A stretch of 64,000 nt of DNA from Limnephilus marmoratus (GCA_917880885.1 OU862921.1:54642912-54706911), one strand, 5' to 3'. Positions 54,041 through 64,000 are shown, numbered from the stretch's first letter. The notes: generated from the sequence alone by a model not told the origin. Made by a program: numbers and translations.

Positions 54041-57000
54041 AAAAGTGATTTTTTTTTTTTTTTTTTAAATTATTTATTGAAACATTTATTCAAATTACAA
54101 TTTTACAACAAATATATATATTTTTTTACAGGTATTTTTTTTTACTACCCTTCCATTTAAAGCATTTGCTTGTGTATGGAAGGGGAGTGTACATAAATGC
54201 TATTGCTATTAGTTATAAGTTAGTTCTTAAATAATTAATTGTACATAAATATATGTGAGCTGCAGTATTTATTTGATAATGATGTGAATTTTTTTTAAAA
54301 AAGAAAGAATGTAATGGAAAACTAAGGATATTTGTAAGATTAATTGACAGTAGTTTTTTTCTTAAGAATATTTTTAAAATGTCTCTTGACAGAGAGCAGT
54401 ATTCGGGTTTTATCATTAATGCTTCTGATTTCTTCTGGTAGACGATTGAAAAAAGTTCTTCCCTGGTAAGTATAATGATGCTGTGCAAAAGACGTATTTA
54501 GTTTTGGGCATAGAAAAACATGTTTAAGTCGAGTTCTGTTTTCATTTAAAAATGGATATTTATCTTTTTCCTTTATAATTTGAATCAATGAATTTTTAAT
54601 ATATAAATCTTTAAATGTGGGTACTTGAAATTCTTCAAACAGGCGTTCTGTTGGGTAGTCTAAGGATTTTTTTAATATAATTTTAATAATTGTCCTTTGT
54701 ACAATTTCTATTGGAAGAAGGTTACATTTATACGCGGATCCCCAACTAATAATAGCGTATTGTAGAGTGGATTGAACTAAGGCATAGTAGATTAAATATA
54801 GATTTTTTATCGACAGAAAATTTCTTATTCTTAAAAATATATATATTAATTTTCTGATTTTGTTTACTACTTGACATATTTGTTCCTTCCATTTCAGATT
54901 TTTGTCGATAATTACTCCGAGATATTTAATTTTATTTGTTGTTTTTAATATTGTACAGTTTGATTTGCAATAATTTCGGCTATGAATTTTAGTATTATCG
55001 TGTATGACAATGTTAAAATTTTTGGGAGCATCGTTTGGATGGATTGCAAATGGAATTACAAATGTCTTTTCACTATTTAGTGATAGTAAATTAGTGTCGA
55101 AAAAATTCTTAAGCGTGTTGATGTCTTCTGTGGCCTTTAATTCTACATTTTTCCAAGTCTTTTCACTTATTATTAATACTGTATCGTCGGCGTATGATGT
55201 AATTTGACCATTTAAATGTTGAAAAAAAATATCATTTACATATATGGTAAAAAAAATTGGTCCAAGCACTGTACCTTGCGGGATTCCAAAGCTTGAAATC
55301 TCTTGATCACTATTAACATGATTGATTTTTACCACTTGAGGGCGGTTTTTTAAGTAGTTTGTGATCCATTTAATCGCGTAGCCTTTTATGCCAATATCAT
55401 TTAATTTTTTTAATAGCATCTCATGGGATATGCTATCGAATGCCTTTCTGAGGTCAATAAATATACCCGCACATTTTTTACCTTTATCTAATGATTCGTA
55501 AATGTATGAAGTTACGTTAGCAATTGCATCTTGTGTGCTGAGTGATTTAATAAAACCAAACTGGTTTTTGTGTAGTATTTTATTACTATCTAGGAAATTT
55601 ACCAATTGTTTTTTTACTATTTTTTCAAAGATCTTTCCTATGTTAGAAATTAGACAAATTGGGCGATAATTCGTTACTTGGTGTGGATCACCAGATTTGT
55701 AAATAGGTGAGATTATTGTGTTTTTGTAGTTCATTGGAAATATTCCTTTCGTTAAACTCAAGTTTATTAAATGAGTGATGGGTTTTATTAAGTAAGATTT
55801 CATAGATTTTAACATGTGTGCCGTAATAGAATCAAAACCGGGAGACGAACCTCCTTTCATATTTTCTATTATTTTTAAAATTTCACATTCTGTTGTTATT
55901 TCAAATTTTGAAAGTATATTACGTTTCTGTAGATTTTTATATTTATGTTTTTCTGGGTTAGAAGGTTTATGAATATTTTTCGCAAGATTTTTTCCAACAT
56001 TTGCAAAGAAGGAATTAAATATGTTTGCACATTGTTTAGGCTGTAAATTGGCATCTATAATTTTTTTATCATGTTCGATGTACTTAATATTTTGTGTCTT
56101 TTTTGTATTGTCTATGGCCAAATTCACAGTTTTCCACATTTGTTTATGGTTATTTTCTGAAGATAATATTTTATTTTTAAAAAACTCTTCCTTACTTTTT
56201 TTAATATAAGATGTTAATTTATTTTTATATTTTTTATAAAAAATATATGCTTTTTCATCATGGGGATTTTTTAAAGTTGTTTTATAAAGTTTTTCTTTGT
56301 TTCTGATAGATATTATAAGTCCTTTGGTAATCCAAGGTTTTAAACATCTTAATTTTGATTTTATGTGTATTATTATTTCAGTTGTCGAATTTTTAATGTG
56401 TTGTGACAGGATTTTTTCAAAGTTAGTCGAACATATTTCGGTATCATCACTCTTTAAAACATTGTTCCAATCTTCCATTTTTAGTTTTTCAGAGAGAATA
56501 GTCATGTCTATTGTTGATTTTTTGGGTATTAAATTATGTTTTTTATGTTTAATATTATTATTATACAGAAGTAAGCATGAATGATGATCAGTTATGTTAG
56601 TTTTCCAAACAATTAATTTTAGTTTGTGAAGATCTTTAATGTTTACGTTTGTCCAAATGTGATCTAAACAAGATGGAGTATGTTCTTTTATTTCTCTAGT
56701 ATTTTTATTTATGCAAGATATGAAATTTTGTTCAGTCATACAATTGATGTATTCAGTTTTGTTATTATTTTCTATTTTTTCATTAATGTTCACATTAAAA
56801 TCACCCACCACGAAGCAGAGTTTATTTTTTAATTTTAATAATATGTATTTCAGGTCATTAATAAACGTAATAATACTTGAGCCATGCGTTCTATAGATAG
56901 CTATTAAATGATATATTGATTTGCCGAGTTTGAAATGTACTTCGATGCAGTTTACCAAATGTATTGGGTGTTCTATAATGTTAACAATACTAAATTTATT

Positions 57001-57105
57001 ATTTGCAAAAATTATTATTCCCGAGTTTTTGTTGATATCTACTTTGGTAGAAATATAATTGATGCTAAAGTCTCGAAAATCTGCGCAAATGCTGATAGCG
57101 CTGGC
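54041..57105 (-). mobile_element. CR1-like retrotransposon, 5' truncated, apparently young
   Basis: The minus strand holds an open ORF2 from the middle of the endonuclease to its stop, a 3' UTR and a poly(A) tail (T-run at about 54050-54067 on the plus strand). The 3' UTR has a stem CCTTCCATACAC/AAATGGAAGG near 54150-54185. The 5' end stops at about 57105 within the endonuclease. The element sits inside the hairpin-rich interval between two TTAGG tracts. The absence of frameshifts over 2.6 kb contrasts with every other CR1-like copy in the window. Confidence 0.88.
54340..56958 (-). CDS. CR1-like ORF2: endonuclease C-terminal half and reverse transcriptase
   Basis: 872 codons from the first ATG at 56958, but the frame is open further up to about 57060 (STKVDINKNSGIIIFANN), so this ATG is internal and the true start is lost. 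Endonuclease motifs: LIAIYRTHGSS, FVVGDFNVNINEK, TPSCLDHIWTN, NITDHHSCLL. RT motifs: GSSPGFDSITAHMLK, YKSGDPHQVTNYRPICLISN, NQFGFIKSLSTQDAIANV, IDLRKAFDSISHEMLLKKL (A), FGIPQGTVLGPIFFTIYVND (B), ITSYADDTVLIIS (C) and IKYLGVIIDKNLKWKEQI. A Cys pair (CKSNC) lies in the thumb region. The ORF ends at LLSVKRHFKNILKKKTTVN. Catalytic residues are all present. Without the N-terminal endonuclease it could not act autonomously. Confidence 0.9.
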   Translation of the reverse strand: MVNCIEVHFKLGKSIYHLIAIYRTHGSSIITFINDLKYILLKLKNKLCFVVGDFNVNINEKIENNNKTEYINCMTEQNFISCINKNTREIKEHTPSCLDHIWTNVNIKDLHKLKLIVWKTNITDHHSCLLLYNNNIKHKKHNLIPKKSTIDMTILSEKLKMEDWNNVLKSDDTEICSTNFEKILSQHIKNSTTEIIIHIKSKLRCLKPWITKGLIISIRNKEKLYKTTLKNPHDEKAYIFYKKYKNKLTSYIKKSKEEFFKNKILSSENNHKQMWKTVNLAIDNTKKTQNIKYIEHDKKIIDANLQPKQCANIFNSFFANVGKNLAKNIHKPSNPEKHKYKNLQKRNILSKFEITTECEILKIIENMKGGSSPGFDSITAHMLKSMKSYLIKPITHLINLSLTKGIFPMNYKNTIISPIYKSGDPHQVTNYRPICLISNIGKIFEKIVKKQLVNFLDSNKILHKNQFGFIKSLSTQDAIANVTSYIYESLDKGKKCAGIFIDLRKAFDSISHEMLLKKLNDIGIKGYAIKWITNYLKNRPQVVKINHVNSDQEISSFGIPQGTVLGPIFFTIYVNDIFFQHLNGQITSYADDTVLIISEKTWKNVELKATEDINTLKNFFDTNLLSLNSEKTFVIPFAIHPNDAPKNFNIVIHDNTKIHSRNYCKSNCTILKTTNKIKYLGVIIDKNLKWKEQICQVVNKIRKLIYIFLRIRNFLSIKNLYLIYYALVQSTLQYAIISWGSAYKCNLLPIEIVQRTIIKIILKKSLDYPTERLFEEFQVPTFKDLYIKNSLIQIIKEKDKYPFLNENRTRLKHVFLCPKLNTSFAQHHYTYQGRTFFNRLPEEIRSINDKTRILLSVKRHFKNILKKKTTVN

Positions 57106-57853
57106 AGTTTAAGAGTTACAATGTTTATTTATGGCTCTATGGATGCCCCGTAGGACTCTGCACTGAAACGTCTTAGTTTCAGCGTCCTACGGGGTTTGTT
57201 AATGAAGTTATATTAAAAAATGATGTGTTTTTTAACCAATATGAAGGCCCTTAATGGGGACGCCCAAACTGGTTTTTTGGCTTTGTAGCCGGAAAAATAG
57301 CCCTGAAGGCGATAAAATAATAAGTTTTAGGATGTCTCCCGGTGGCAACTTGGTATCCAAGTTTTATTTGTGTCACCAGGGCATCTGTGTATTAAGAAAA
57401 AGGACATTTAAAAATGATAAAATGTGTTTTGAAAAAGATCGTTGCTGGCGGCACGGTATTGTTGAACTTAGTGGCCAGGACGAAAACGGCCCTGAAAAGG
57501 GCCATAATTAAAATAGAGAGCAGCCTGCTCGGTAGAGCAGCCGCTTCCTGCTGAGCCATAACGGCAGAATGGCAAGGGAGGGAAGGCAGTCCGCTTGGCG
57601 GAGTAGCTGCTTCCTTCGGAGCCGGAAAAACGGCCCTTCTCAGGGACATAACTAAAAAGGAGGCTAGTCAGCCTGGTTGCCTTTGGAGGCGTAAATAAGC
57701 ATAAGTAAAGTATTAATTATTAAAATATAAGAGTCTAGAATGTCTCCCGGTGCAAACTTGGCACACAAGCTTTATTGTTTGCACCGGGGCATTGTAGCAA
57801 GACATATAAATTATAAAATTAAGAAATGAGGGAGAGCAACACGTCGGTTACAG
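57106..57853. other. Unidentified hairpin-rich DNA, right part
   Basis: Three large stem-loops stand out. 57146-57194: CCCCGTAGGAC pairs GTCCTACGGGG, with a second stem CTGAAAC/GTTTCAG inside. 57332-57383: CCCGGTG pairs CACCAGGG, with inner AACTTGG/CCAAGTT. 57739-57793: CGGTGCAAAC pairs GTTTGCACCG, with flanking AATG/CATT. The last two share TGTCTCCCGGTG(G/C) and ACTTGG words and are homologous. GGCCCTGAAAAGGGCC (57488) and GCAGCC-type words add further complementarity. No protein of known family is encoded. It ends at TTAGG repeats. Confidence 0.5.
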
Positions 57854-57878
57854 TAAGGTTAGGTTAGGTTAGGTTAAG
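57854..57878 (+). repeat. Short interstitial TTAGG tract
   Basis: TAAGG, three TTAGG units and TTAAG, joined directly to a 13-bp T-run that is the poly(A) tail of the R1-clade element on the minus strand. This is the downstream target junction of the insertion. Confidence 0.95.
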
Positions 57879-57891
57879 TTTTTTTTTTTTT

Positions 57892-58417
57892 CTTGAGTGT
57901 TCTGTTATTTACCTTGTTTATTATTTATCAAGGTTCATTTAAACTATTTGATTTTACCATTTGAGCTATTGATTTTACTTTTTCATGCATGTTGGGATAG
58001 GTGATGGGTCATGCAAATATGGGATGTGGTGAGGGGTTAGTGGGTAAATGGGTTAGTATGTCTGTCTAACATGGACTATCAACTGCTTCAACATATGTTT
58101 AACGGCGTGAGGGAACCATGTAAAACCTCAGCCGGAGCAGTATTGTGCATCTGAAAGAAATGGGAATGTTCCGTTAAGGTGGTCATTGCTTACCCTCTTA
58201 ACGGAACCATTTGTAGGAAAGGTAGTGTTCTTTAGCGTTCTAGCATTCTCATGTAACGTTATAGATTGATCGGATAGCTAAGCTTTAATCGTGCTTGATA
58301 TAATTTAAAGTTAATGTAATATCTTTTAATTATTATTTATTTTGTTCCGTAATTTTACTAATGATGTTTTTTGCGAACTTTATAAAAATTTTTCGGAGAG
58401 GTATAATTTGTATGACA
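57892..58417 (-). other. R1-clade element 3' UTR
   Basis: Sequence from the ORF2 stop to the poly(A) tail. Its last ~120 bp (57892-58014) recur almost unchanged at 63544-63664 as the body of a second, severely 5'-truncated copy. It contains CATGGACTATCAACTGCTTC and a GTGAGGGAACC...GGTTCC-like pairing near 58105-58210. Confidence 0.7.
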
Positions 58418-61400
58418 TCAGAGATGTCGGTAAAGTTTATATTTCTCCTCTGGCATTCTTTTGTTATTTGCCATCTTTCCATCGTGATGTCCATCGTGGC
58501 AGTCTAACAACAGATGTTTCACTGTTTGGTCCGATAGTTTGTCACAAGGACAAGCCGGACTATCTTTCAGCTTGAATCTGTGAAGGTAGGATAGGGTCGC
58601 TCCATGACCGGTAAGGATTTGCGTGAGTTCGAAAGTTGGAGTTGTCTTTTTTCCAAACTCTTTGGCTTCTATTATACTCCTGAAAAATAGCCGTGTTCCT
58701 TTACCTGTGTCAGAGTTTTTATACCTTTGGTCCCATTCTTCAAGAATTGCCTCCTTTATTTTGAACTTTGCATAGCTCAGTGGGAATTCCGAATAGAGTT
58801 TTTGTGTCTTTGTTTTTAATGCAGCGTCTTTTGCTAGCTCGTCTGCTCTTTCATTTCCGTGGATTCCGTTGTGCCCGCGTATCAATAAAAATTTACAGGC
58901 AGATCCTTTTTCTCTCAAAAGTTGAGCCAAGCATTGTATTTTGAAGACCATTGGGTTAGTAGGTGTCCCGGACTCTAGGGCGTGGGCAGCGCTTTGTGAG
59001 TCTGTCAGGACATTAATTTTTTCCCAATGCTTTTGCAGTTTGTGAGCTCACTCAAGTGCTTGCATTATTGCGAAAAGCTCTGCTTGAAAAACTGAGCAGT
59101 AATCAGCCAACGGCAGTTTCCTTGCTGTAATTTCTCCGCTAGCATTGAACACAGTGTAGGCCGCACCCACTTTTCCTCCAGTTTTGCTTCCATCTGTGTA
59201 GATATGTATTTCGTTCTCTTCAAAGGAGTTTCTCTCGTATGTTCCTGGAAAGATGACATTTTCTCCAATTTGTTTACTAGGATGGGGTAGATGAGTGACC
59301 TTTACGATTCCCTGGTACTTCCTATCATCAGGTAGTAGGTGTAAAGTTCTGTTCCTTTTTGTCTCACCAATAAGTCTGAGTTCTTTGAGTTTTAGGTCCA
59401 TAGGTATTAGTCCCCCTATTGCCTGCACGGAAGTGAGGGACGTAGTGCGGTAAGCTTTACGTATTCTGATGCCGATAGTCCTTTGGACTCTATCTAGTTT
59501 TCTGCGAATATTTTTTCGTTTTGCAGCTGTTGCCCATACCGTCGCGGCGTATGTTATTATCGGTTCGACTACGCCTATGTAGATTGTCCTTAATATTTCA
59601 GAACATAGACCCCAAGTAGGTTTAGCCATAAATGCAAGCTTCTTGGTTGTATTGACAGCTTTTTGGCATATCATGTCCACGTGCTTGCTCCAATTTAACT
59701 TGTCGTCTATGACGATCCCTAGAATTTTACAGTCCCGGGAGAGTGGAACAGTTTTACCATTCATCACAATGTTTGGTGACAGTGTCTTCCTGTTACTAAT
59801 GAATAGAACTTTTGTTTTTTCCTCAGAGAATTGCAGTTTTACTTTTTCTCCCCAGTCAGTTATTAAGCAGAGGGTATCTTTAATTATTTTTTGTAGTTCT
59901 GCCACATCTTTATGAGTTATTATAACTAAAACGTCGTCAGCACATGCTTGTATGCGTACGTTAGAGTCGAATTTAAGGTTTAGCAGTTCGTCCAGAACTA
60001 TGTTCCATAGAATTGGTCCACAAGCAGATCCTTGTATACAGCCCTTGTTCGAGTGTTTTTGTGCCCATGCGCCTGCGTAAATTGTTTCTACAATTCTGTC
60101 CGACAGGTAGTCTTTAAAAACTTTGTATATGTTTAGTGGACATTCTTTTTTGGCAAGTTGCATTTTTAGGTAGGGCCACCACGCGTTGTCGAATGCTCCC
60201 TTTATGTCCAGTGATATTAGGCACGCATGAAGTCCTTCTTTATTCGCTTTCTTGATGTGGTTTACAGCGTCAAGCATTGCGTTTTCTGTGCTTTTTTGTT
60301 GCGTGAACCCGTATTGGTTTGAATTAAGTTTCCCTTTCGTGCTGAAGTGCCAGGTTACTCTCTTAATGAGTAATTTTTCTAGTACCTTGCCAAATACCGG
60401 GAGGAGACCTATAGGTCGGTATGAAGAGATATTACCGTAGTCTTCTTTTCCTGGCTTCGGAATTACCTTAATTCTAGCGACCTTCCAAAGGATTGGGAAG
60501 CAGCCAATTCGGAGGCATGCGTTGTATAATGCCGAAAAATATCTGGGAGACTTTCGAACGCTTTCTTACATATGTCGGCTGTAAAGTGATCTCTTCCTGG
60601 GGACTTCTTTGTATCTATGGATGCAAGTATTTTCTTTATTTCGGTTATTGTAAACGGGAGGTCGATTTTGCTAAGGCGGTCTTCTTCCTCATTATTCCGA
60701 ATACGTGTTTGTTCTGCTGTTTCACTGACTGGAGAGTCATTAGGGAAGAAATGATCTAAGAGTGTGGACGCCGTCTCTTGGGCTGACGTTGTGGACACAG
60801 TATTGAATTGTAGCGTTTCTGGTGGTGACTTTTGAGTTGCTTTAAGAACTCTGAGTACCGTGGACCAGACTGTATCTTTTCCTTGGCTGCTGCAAAATTC
60901 TTTCCAGTTTTGGATTTTTGCTGCAGCAATTTCCTCCTTGTAGCGTTCTCTCAGCTCGGGGTATGCTGGTAGTGTGACCGCATCTCTTCTTGCTGGTCCG
61001 GAGTTCATCAGCTTCCTCTTTGCAGCGAGAACGTCTTTCTTTAGTTTTTCCAATTTATCATTCCACCAGGGGCAGATTTTTTGTCTAGATTTTTTCAGTG
61101 GGGGGATTGCCGTTCTGCATGCATCCGATACGGCATCCATGAGGACTGAAACTTGTCTGTTGAGGGTACCAGCTTGATTATTCGACTCAATCGCATGAAC
61201 TGTTATTCTCTTGTCTTCAACATTGGATTTTAGTGTCTTGTCGAATTCTATCCAATTTGCCTTACTGGTCTTATATAGGAATGTTGAATTTAGAATTTCT
61301 GCTGCTGATGATTTATTGAATTGCGCATCGAAAGTTATTCCATTATGGTCAGACATGGCAGCAATTCTTTTTTCAACTTTCCAGTTCTTTATGAGTCCAA

Positions 61401-61997
61401 TTACGTTGTCGGAACACAAGGTTACGTCGATCCCGCTGCTCAGTAGCGCGTTTTGTCGAACGGTTTCAAATGTTGGTGTTGTTCCTTCGTTGACAATATG
61501 TAATTGTTTCTGGGCAATAAAGTCGCTTCTCCTTTGGCTGTCTTTTTGCTGCCCCACCAAATACTTTTGGCATTGGCGTCCGCTCCAATGATGATTTTCT
61601 TGTTGTTCGTGTCTATTAGCCTGCTAGCTTTTTCTAGGCTGATGTCGATATCTTCATTTGGGGGACAGTATATTGATCCTATTATTAGTGGGGTTCCCTG
61701 GAATTGCGCTTCAATAAATATATTGCAGTTGTTGCTGAATTTGTGGAGGAGGACACATGTGTCCGCAATACTTTTATTCAATACTATTATTGCCGCCTTG
61801 ACTGGGCAGTCCACACTTGTTTTTTGAAAAATGGGTCCATTGTACGATGATTTATTAATTTTTCCCGTATTTCCTGTATACGGCTCCTGTATGATGACGA
61901 TATCTATTTTCCTGTTAATCGCATTTTGTAAAAAGTTGACGGTAGCAGCTTCGCACCTCTGTAGGTTTGCCTGCGCAAACTTAATAACCATAGTCAA
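58418..61997 (-). pseudogene. R1-clade ORF2: endonuclease, RT, RNase H
   Basis: Endonuclease from 61997: MTMVIKFAQANLQRC, VIIQEPYTGNTGKINK, GSIYCPPNEDIDISLE, IIIGADANAKSIWWGS, then (after a shift near 61530) GIDVTLCSDN and AAMSDHNGITFD. RT: KKSPGRDHFTADICKK, a shift near 60460, SSYRPIGLLPVFGKVLEKLL, SLDIKGAFDNAWWPYLKMQL (A), GCIQGSACGPILWNIVLDEL (B), IQACADDVLVI (C) and CKILGIVIDDKLNWSKHV. RNase H from about 59200: IHIYTDGSKTGGKVGAAYTV, then a TGA at 59048-59050 after IMQALE, TDSQSAAHAL and LIRGHNGIHGNERADELAKD. The end has a CPC..H..C finger (CPCDKLSDQTVKHLLLDC). The ORF1/ORF2 overlap of 17 bases suggests coupled translation. Confidence 0.9.
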
Positions 61998-63311
61998 TCA
62001 AGGTCCTATATTTCTCTACGTTCCTTTTGTAGATAGGACATTCCATTGATTGGGCCATGTGGTTTGTTGGTTTTGTTTGTTTTTGCCTTTTGATCGCTGC
62101 TACGCAGCTTTGGCAGAAGATAACACCTGTATTTGGGGCTTGGCATGTTTGTACTTTGTGGTCTCCACCACAGCGCTAGCATACTTCCTTGTTCTTACAG
62201 TGAGCTATCGTGTGGCCATATCCCAAGCACTTTTGGCAGCTAAGAATTGAAAGGTACTCACTGACGCCGACTTTATAATAGCCGATGTTCAGCACCTTTT
62301 TGTCTATTACATATTTCCATACATGTGGCGCTCCCGCTATATGTGGGGATTTTGTGAATTAATTTTATAACATCTTCGGCAAACCCGCTATTTTGATTTA
62401 TTATTGCCGTAACAATTTCCTTTTCCGTTAAATCGGCACCAATTCCTTTAAGTATGAGTCAGGGTTGAAGTTTAACCCCCTTTTGGCTCTGCAGATGTTC
62501 CATTTTGGACACTTCGGTCGAAAATTTCATGCATTGTTCTTCTGTGTCGCATTGAACGAACACTCTATTGTTGGCCAACTTTTTTTATCTTTTTTATGCC
62601 AATCCCTAAGGATGTGACATTTATATTTTCTTTAATGGTTTTTTTCCAGAATGTCGCTTGCTATGGGAGATTTCCCTGAAACGACTATTGAGTACATTTT
62701 CTCTACAGAGGCAATAGTATCCGGCGAGCTTTCTGAATTCGGTGCGTGTGCTGTGGCGGTCTGTCTGGATCCACTTTTTCTACTTGTTGCATCTGCGTAG
62801 CTAGTGGAGGGCTTGTTATTCTCCATATCAGATCCATTGACTGTCGTTTCGTAATTGATCGTATTTTTGTCCCCTTTTTGAGTGGCGATCATTACTAATT
62901 GTTCCGTGTGGCGCTTTTCTTGTTCATACAGTTCCTTTACATGTTCCGCTTTGAGGATCAGCATTTCTTCTCTCAATCTATGGAAATCTCTGGCTTCTCC
63001 TTCTGGATCCACTCGAGCAGCTGTTATTGTTGCAATTTCTTTGGCATTTTCAACCATTTTATCAATTGCTGCGGTCACAGCAGCTTTGTGGGTGCCTTTG
63101 ATATTCCCACAGGAAGCTAAGGCCTTCTTGGCATAGTCTGCTTGTTCCAAAGTGTTTTGGAAAATGAGCTCCATATTTTCGATGCTTGCTGACACCGTGG
63201 TGACACTGGGAAAATCTTGTCTAGCTCAGACTCTTTGAAAGCCGGTACCATAATCGGAGGATGTGGCGAAGATCCTGCGCTGTCATTAAACTTAACCGGA
63301 ATTCTCTGCAT
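61981..63311 (-). pseudogene. R1-clade ORF1 (copy A)
   Basis: Starts MQRIPVKFNDSAGSSPHPPI, slips frame after about 45 codons, and continues at 63195 with ENMELIFQNTLEQADYAKKA, KMVENAKEIATITAARVDPE and a Glu/Lys-rich coiled coil, then NKPSTSYADATSRKSGSRQT. Another slip near 62630 leads into a corrupted section. The zinc-knuckle region at about 62230-62110 keeps LGYGHTIAHCKNKEVC, but the next codon is TAG where copy B has TGG. It ends YRTLIDYGY with TAA at 61981-61983, overlapping the ORF2 start in another frame. Confidence 0.85.
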
Positions 63312-63527
63312 CTTTTATGATTGCTGGTTTCCGTCGGATAGTATTTAGTACAAAACAAATGAGGTGCAAGATGATAACAATAGTAAGGAGATGCAGCGTG
63401 TTGGCGTGGAAATACAACAATTTAATTGTTCAGGGCGACGTCGCACGGCGAAGACAAAAAACAAAATAAATAAAAAATCGCAAATTTGGGCGCAATTTGT
63501 GCAAAAAAATTTGCAAGTGCAACGTGG

Positions 63528-63664
63528 TTTTTTTTTTTTTTTTCCTTGAGTGTTCTGTTATTTACCTTGTTTATTATTTATCAAGGTTCATTTAAACTAT
63601 TTGATTTTACCATTTGAGCTATTGATTTTACGTTTTCATGCATGTTGGGATAGGTGATGGGTCG
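63528..63664 (-). mobile_element. R1-clade telomeric retrotransposon, copy C (3' end only)
   Basis: A poly(A) tail (T-run 63528-63543) and about 120 bp of 3' UTR matching 57892-58014 nearly base for base (CTTGAGTGTTCTGTTATTTA, GTGATGGGTC). Its truncated 5' side joins TTAGG at 63665 with no gap. Its tail is attached to the 5' end of copy A rather than to TTAGG, so the two copies are stacked head to tail. Confidence 0.93.
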
Positions 63665-64000
63665 TTAGGTTAGGTTAGGTTAGGTTAGGTTAGGTTAGGT
63701 TAGGTTAGGTTAGGTTAGGTTAGGTTAGGTTAGGTTAGGTTAGGTTAGGTTAGGTTAGGTTAGGTTAGGTTAGGTTAGGTTAGGTTAGGTTAGGTTAGGT
63801 TAGGTTAGGTTAGGTTAGGTTAGGTTAGGTTAGGTTAGGTTAGGTTAGGTTAGGTTAGGTTAGGTTAGGTTAGGTTAGGTTAGGTTAGGTTAGGTTAGGT
63901 TAGGTTAGGTTAGGTTAGGTTAGGTTAGGTTAGGTTAGGTTAGGTTAGGTTAGGTTAGGTTAGGTTAGGTTAGGTTAGGTTAGGTTAGGTTAGGTTAGGT
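63665..64000 (+). repeat. Terminal telomere array (TTAGG)n
   Basis: 336 bp of uninterrupted, apparently perfect TTAGG, about 67 units, running to the end of the window. The G-rich strand points outwards as at a right-hand chromosome end. The array is longer and cleaner than the two internal tracts. Confidence 0.99.

Larger units (their letters stand above)
57879..63527 (-). mobile_element. R1-clade telomeric retrotransposon, copy A (nearly full length, 5.6 kb)
   Basis: On the minus strand: 5' UTR, ORF1 (63311-61981), overlapping ORF2 (61997-58418), a ~530-bp 3' UTR and a poly(A) tail joined to CCTAA repeats. Endonuclease, RT, RNase H and a C-terminal CCHC-like finger are all recognisable, the domain set of R1-clade elements including TRAS and SART. 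Its sense strand runs with the CCTAA strand of the telomere, as I recall for TRAS. The 5' UTR is about 140 bp shorter than in copy B. It is inactivated by frameshifts near 63190, 62630, 61530 and 60460 and by stops in ORF1 and in RNase H. Confidence 0.92.

Noticed and set aside
63665..64000. CRISPR-like or minisatellite interpretation of the terminal array
   Set aside because: Perfect 5-bp TTAGG units without spacers are the insect telomere repeat.

Overview
This window is eukaryotic and almost certainly from an insect. It ends at 63665-64000 in about 67 perfect copies of TTAGG, the ancestral insect telomere repeat, in the orientation expected at the right end of a chromosome (G-rich strand running 5'->3' outwards). 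The DNA is AT-rich, holds one long intronless Toll receptor gene, and is otherwise packed with decayed mobile elements. Diptera lack TTAGG and are unlikely; I cannot name the order from this sequence alone.

Layout. 1-6.9 kb: a Jockey-like fragment, a GC-rich tandem repeat, an RTE-like tail and a decayed CR1-like retrotransposon whose ORF1/ORF2 gap is filled by an AT-rich minisatellite. 6.85-14.8 kb: a nested composite. A CR1-like element is interrupted by a 3.7 kb hAT element (8-bp target duplication ATTTATGT) and by a duplicated piece of a PIF/Harbinger transposase gene; the main Harbinger copy lies beside it. The hAT element contains a decayed C2H2 zinc-finger array, itself split by a small inverted-repeat element. 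14.8-24.3 kb: a tRNA-like relic, a 754-bp mariner derivative, RTE- and Jockey-type fragments, G-rich tracts, AT palindromes and a satellite. 24.3-29.1 kb: mostly non-coding, with one tRNA-derived SINE. 29.1-33.0 kb: the only clear host gene, a Toll-7/18-wheeler-type receptor on the minus strand with a Gly/Asn/Ser-rich insertion in the TIR box-2 (BB) loop.

33.4-51.3 kb: successive retrotransposon remains on both strands (two nearly complete CR1-like elements at 34.6-39.2 and 41.6-45.1 kb, five Jockey-type pieces and one other RT fragment), plus a 2.9 kb DNA transposon with about 390-bp terminal inverted repeats, a fold-back element inside it, and coding remains that do not fit the common superfamilies as I know them.

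51.3-64.0 kb is subtelomere. R1-clade retrotransposons (APE endonuclease, RT, RNase H, CCHC knuckles in ORF1) lie among TTAGG tracts at 53.17, 57.85 and 63.67 kb, with poly(A) tails joined directly to the repeat, as in TRAS/SART telomeric elements. There are three copies: a 5' piece, a nearly full-length 5.6 kb copy and a 3'-end piece stacked on it. Between the first two TTAGG tracts lies about 1.5 kb of unidentified DNA full of hairpins, interrupted by a 5'-truncated CR1-like element whose 872-codon ORF2 is still open. The best candidates for something undescribed are this hairpin-rich interval, the long-TIR transposon, the zinc-finger-bearing hAT element, the altered Toll TIR loop, and a 3'-UTR hairpin that covaries between two CR1-like elements.
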